Positions 5,109 to 8,025 of a stretch of 8,025 nt of DNA are shown piece after piece. Within the stretch, counting starts at the first letter, position 1; each line of letters opens with the position of its first letter. Source of the DNA: Hyphomicrobiaceae bacterium (GTDB lineage Bacteria; Pseudomonadota; Alphaproteobacteria; Rhizobiales; HXMU1428-3); NCBI GenBank assembly GCA_028285025.1, contig JANQQH010000383.1, forward strand, positions 1 to 8,025. Reading direction: 5' to 3'. The translations under genes were made by a program, and so were the position numbers. The notes under the pieces are model-generated. The model did not search any database. It was not told the DNA's origin and was given only the letters and a program-made list of their open reading frames with translations.

Positions 5109-6392
5109 ATGGAAAAAGATGTACCTGATAGGCAGCAATTAATTAAGAAGCTAAAACTCTTTGAAGCCATTGTGAACCGGTCTCAAGATGGCATAGTTGT
5201 TTTTAATCACCTGTTTGAAGTTATTTTTGCTAATAAAACCGCAGGGCATATTTTAAGGGTTGAACCGGCAAAATTGCGGGGCAAATCGCTATCAGACTTC
5301 ATCCCTCAATCTGTTCGTTCAAAACATGAAAAATTAGCCAGTTTATTCAGCTATTCAGATCAAAATAGGCAGGAGTTATATGATTGGCGAGGTATTCAAT
5401 GTTGTAGAGCTGATGGGTCTTTATTTCCAGCAAAAATAACGGTTGATAAGTTCATAATCTCTGGCGCGCACATTTTTATTGTTTCTTTAGCGGATATGAC
5501 TGACATCAATAATGTGGCGCGAGAAAAATGGGAAGCGGAGATCAATCATTTTCATGTGGAGCAGCAAAAAAAATACGCTGTTGGCACGCTTCATAAAAAT
5601 ATAGATCAATCGATCACTCGTATTGCCAAATCTGCGCAAACGATCAGAGATAATGTTGATATTAAGCCCGTTAAAGAAGCTATGGGCGGCATCATGAAGA
5701 ATGCTTTTGCGGCTTTAAGTCTTAGCCAGCGAGCTATTTTCATTTCTCAAATTACCAAAAATGAAAGTGAATTAAATCTAGTTGATAAATCTTTGTATGG
5801 TTCGTTTGAACGTATTCGATCTATCATTGAAGACATCGTTGCGAACAAAGAAATCAAAATTGCTTGGGATATTCCTGGCAACACCAAAGATTACAAAGTT
5901 AAGAAGTGCCAGATTCTGGAGCAGATTTTTTATAATATTATTGAAGACAGTTTGAATGGTCTTGAAAATAATGAAATTACGGTTCAGCTTTCTCAAATTG
6001 GGGAAACGGAGAAAGGTAAGATCAATCTGGAGTTTTATTGTCGTAATTCGAGATATGGGATTGCGCAACCTATTATGGATCAGGTTTTATCTGCTCCCAG
6101 CGTTGCTGAACTGCCTAAGAAAAATAATTTAAAATATGACGGTATGTGTTTGCGCCTTGCCAGACATCTTATAGAACAGTTTGGTGGTAATATGCGTGTG
6201 GTAAGCCATCCAGTAGTGGGAACGGAAGTTTTTGTTAAATTGTCAGTTGCTGCACAAGGGGTGACAAAAAAGGATCAGGATGAAGTTAAGGAGCTTGATA
6301 CTGTTTCAGCCGATAAAGAAGATACCAAGCGTTTGCAAGTTCCTGGTGAGGATAAACAAAAGATTTTGGCAATGAGACGTAAGGCAAGTTAA
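5109..6392 (+). CDS. PAS-domain protein with degenerate histidine-kinase module
   Basis: A 427-residue cytoplasmic protein with no membrane segment. A PAS sensor domain spans about 15-135, with IVNRSQDGIVVFN, RGKSLSDFIP and ADGSLFPAKITV. A helical linker and DHp-like region follow (about 140-240). The best candidate phospho-acceptor is H162 in TLHKNIDQ, not a normal H-box. An HATPase_c-like region (about 225-380) keeps the skeleton EQIFYNIIEDSLNG and LRLARHLIEQFGGNMRVVS, then GTEVFVKL. The N-box lacks its N-A-x-K continuation, the G1 box reads CRNSRYGIAQ instead of DxGxG, and the G2 glycines read YDGMCLRL. ATP binding and autophosphorylation are therefore doubtful. A charged tail (387-427) may be a linker or docking segment. 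No response regulator is adjacent. Likely a pseudokinase or phosphatase-type regulator; this is inference. Confidence 0.8.
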   Translation: MEKDVPDRQQLIKKLKLFEAIVNRSQDGIVVFNHLFEVIFANKTAGHILRVEPAKLRGKSLSDFIPQSVRSKHEKLASLFSYSDQNRQELYDWRGIQCCRADGSLFPAKITVDKFIISGAHIFIVSLADMTDINNVAREKWEAEINHFHVEQQKKYAVGTLHKNIDQSITRIAKSAQTIRDNVDIKPVKEAMGGIMKNAFAALSLSQRAIFISQITKNESELNLVDKSLYGSFERIRSIIEDIVANKEIKIAWDIPGNTKDYKVKKCQILEQIFYNIIEDSLNGLENNEITVQLSQIGETEKGKINLEFYCRNSRYGIAQPIMDQVLSAPSVAELPKKNNLKYDGMCLRLARHLIEQFGGNMRVVSHPVVGTEVFVKLSVAAQGVTKKDQDEVKELDTVSADKEDTKRLQVPGEDKQKILAMRRKAS

Positions 6393-6443
6393 ACCGGCCA
6401 AGATTCTCAATTTCTATTTTATCGTAGGTTGATTTTCAAGAAT

Positions 6444-7433
6444 TTATCCTTTTGGCGTGGCTGTAAAAATTTTTTGAGCGGCAAGGCTGGGTGTTAAACT
6501 TCCCTCACGCACATCTTGCTCGCAATGGGCTATAAGCTTGACTAGCATATCATCTTCTTTCAGTGCCGAGAGCAATTGATGTTCGACCATTTCATGCATC
6601 CATTTAACAGCTTGGTTGGCTCGCTTTTCTTGCCATTCTCCTGACTTTGATAAAGTTTGGAAATGATCAAGAATGGTTTGCCATAAGCGGTCAAGCCCTT
6701 GGCCTGTTAAGCCTGAAATGGTGAGCACTGGGGGTGACCAGTTTGGGCTTTGCGGTGTTAAAATGTGCAGGGCGGCGCGGTATTGGCTGGCTGCTTGATT
6801 TGCTCTTATCTCATTATCTCCGTCAGCTTTGTTTACACAAATCATGTCAGCAATTTCTAGCACGCCTTTTTTAATGCCTTGTAGTTCATCTCCTGCGCCT
6901 GGCAACATAAGGCAAACAAAAAAGTCGACCATTTCACTAACAGCTGTTTCAGATTGGCCGACGCCAACTGTTTCTACCAAAATCACATCAAAGCCGGCTG
7001 CTTCACATAGGGCCATGGTTTCGCGTGTTTTTTTTGTTACCCCGCCTAACGTGCCTGAGGTTGGCGATGGGCGGATAAAGGCGTTTGGATCGACGCTTAA
7101 ATTTTGCATTCTTGTCTTATCGCCAAGGATCGAGCCGCCAGAGCGAGAGGAGCTGGGATCAACCGCTAAGACAGCAACCCGTTTGCCTAATTTTGTTAGA
7201 AACAGGCCTAAACTTTCAATCATGGTTGATTTGCCCACGCCCGGGACACCGGTAATCCCAATGCGCTGGGCATTGCCAGTGTGGGGCAAAAGGGCAAGCA
7301 GCAAATCTTGTGCCTGTCGTTGATGATCAGGGTGAGAACTTTCAATAAGGGTGATGGCCCTGGCCAGCAGGGCGCGATCACCTTGTAAAATACCGGTTTG
7401 TAAACTTTCAATTGAAGGAAGGGATCGTTGCAT
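6444..7433 (-). CDS. meaB: MeaB/ArgK-family GTPase, methylmalonyl-CoA mutase chaperone
   Basis: A 329-residue cytoplasmic G3E P-loop GTPase. MeaB proteins protect and reactivate adenosylcobalamin-dependent methylmalonyl-CoA mutase and gate cofactor loading. The sequence shows Walker A GVPGVGKST (62-70), the family-specific AVDPSSSRSGGSILGDKTRM (90-109), VETVGVGQSE (153-162) for the G3/switch region, NKAD (201-204) giving guanine specificity, and ISGLTGQGLDRLW (239-251). A C-terminal helical dimerisation arm follows. Length is normal for the family. The ATG at 7431-7433 is preceded by a weak purine-rich stretch only, but no better in-frame start was seen. It converges with the PAS gene (51-bp gap, no clear terminator). 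No mutase or cobalamin gene is in the window, so the partner is presumably encoded elsewhere. Confidence 0.95.
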   Translation of the reverse strand: MQRSLPSIESLQTGILQGDRALLARAITLIESSHPDHQRQAQDLLLALLPHTGNAQRIGITGVPGVGKSTMIESLGLFLTKLGKRVAVLAVDPSSSRSGGSILGDKTRMQNLSVDPNAFIRPSPTSGTLGGVTKKTRETMALCEAAGFDVILVETVGVGQSETAVSEMVDFFVCLMLPGAGDELQGIKKGVLEIADMICVNKADGDNEIRANQAASQYRAALHILTPQSPNWSPPVLTISGLTGQGLDRLWQTILDHFQTLSKSGEWQEKRANQAVKWMHEMVEHQLLSALKEDDMLVKLIAHCEQDVREGSLTPSLAAQKIFTATPKG

Positions 7434-7617
7434 CTTAATAATTATTTCCGCTTAAAAAGTCTTTGTCATATATGTTTCATGCAAGCCATGCCACACTACC
7501 TGATTAGAGAGTGCGCGCAACAATAATAATTTATACCAACAAGCCCTTTTAATTTTGCCGTAAACACAATACATAAAGGGTTAAAAGATCTAATAAAATT
7601 TGATGTTGAGACCTCTT
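7434..7617. other. Divergent intergenic region between meaB and the VTT-domain gene
   Basis: These 184 AT-rich bases separate two divergent genes. A loose inverted repeat, CCCTTT (7544-7549) with AAAGGG (7575-7580), is present with a 25-base spacer. No strong promoter hexamer pair could be placed on either strand. Confidence 0.4.
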
Positions 7618-8025
7618 ATGATCACAATAGATGAAGAAAAAATACGCAAAAGTGCAACCAGTCGCGGCGCTTATGGGCTGCTTTCCTCCATTTCATTTTT
7701 AGAAAGTGCGATTTTACCGCTACCGGTTGATGCGGTCTCTATCCCTATGATGATCGGGGCCCCTTCAAAAGCTTTTCGCGTGGCTAATGTTGCCTTAATC
7801 ACTTCAGTGCTAGGTGGTTTGCTTGGCTATATGATTGGTTATTTGTTTTTTGAAGGTTTTGGTGACAAGATCATCACCTATTATGGTTTAACAGAGCAAT
7901 TTAAGGATTTTGAGAACACAGCCAAACAAGATTGGTGGAAAGCAGCCAGCGCCATTTTTATTGCAGCTATCACGCCGATCCCCTTTAAATTGGTTTGTAT
8001 TGGGTCTGGGTTTTTAAACATTAGT
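7618..8025 (+). CDS. VTT-domain (DedA/YqaA-like) membrane protein, N-terminal part (partial at right edge)
   Basis: 136 codons are open from the ATG at 7618 to the window edge. The product is an integral inner-membrane protein of the VTT/DedA (SNARE-associated) superfamily, whose members help move lipid carriers across the membrane. A cytoplasmic N-terminal segment is followed by the re-entrant-type SISFLESAILPLPVDAVSIP, a membrane span around VALITSVLGGLLGYMIGYLFF, a polar loop with KQDWWKA, then FIAAITPIPFKLVCIGSGF, the conserved second VTT signature with its proline-rich turn. An in-frame ATG five codons upstream (7603) is also possible; GAG at 7609-7611 slightly favours 7618. The precise subfamily cannot be set from the N-terminal part alone. 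Confidence 0.85.
   Translation, partial: MITIDEEKIRKSATSRGAYGLLSSISFLESAILPLPVDAVSIPMMIGAPSKAFRVANVALITSVLGGLLGYMIGYLFFEGFGDKIITYYGLTEQFKDFENTAKQDWWKAASAIFIAAITPIPFKLVCIGSGFLNIS

Noticed and set aside
6393..6443. Bidirectional terminator in the convergent gap between the PAS gene and meaB
   Set aside because: Only a 5-bp ATTCT/AGAAT pairing was found, with a long loop and no proper T-run on either side.
6829..7323. 164-codon ORF antisense to meaB
   Set aside because: It is a shadow of meaB on the opposite strand; the meaB frame carries all the GTPase motifs.

Overview
The window looks like chromosomal DNA from an alphaproteobacterium of moderate to low GC. The evidence is a class I (archaeal-type) lysyl-tRNA synthetase, which in bacteria is typical of Alphaproteobacteria and spirochaetes, a TIGR03808-type Tat-exported repeat protein, a MeaB GTPase, a VTT/DedA-type membrane protein and a TerB-family protein. 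The genus cannot be fixed from this sequence. I see no tRNA or rRNA gene, transposase, CRISPR array or phage gene. The overall picture is a core chromosomal stretch carrying several poorly characterised envelope and signalling genes.

Layout from left to right: the N-terminal 196 codons of class I LysRS (minus strand, running off the left edge); a divergent TerB-family protein (785-1198); a secreted SUMF1/FGE-fold protein with no catalytic cysteines (1364-2287), preceded by a good sigma-70-type promoter; and a 359-bp AT-rich gap holding a weak terminator candidate, a 14-bp palindrome and a possible 21-codon ORF. Next comes a two-gene operon of exported proteins, a histidine-free cupredoxin-like protein (2647-3090) and a His-rich PepSY-like protein (3106-3402), closed by a clear hairpin plus T-tract terminator (3458-3498).

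A Tat-exported beta-helix protein (3536-4888, minus) is then divergent from a cytoplasmic PAS protein with a badly eroded histidine-kinase module (5109-6392, plus). Their 220-bp shared upstream region contains two abutting inverted repeats. The meaB gene (6444-7433, minus) converges on the PAS gene and is divergent from the N-terminal part of a VTT-domain membrane protein (from 7618 to the right edge).

The genes do not form one obvious pathway. The most coherent functional units are (a) the exported cupredoxin-like/PepSY pair, which suggests periplasmic metal or redox handling, and (b) the beta-helix/PAS pseudokinase divergon, where the regulator-like protein may control or sense something linked to the exported protein. 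Both are inferences from context. A recurring theme is family members that lack their hallmark active-site residues: the FGE-like, cupredoxin-like and kinase-like proteins.
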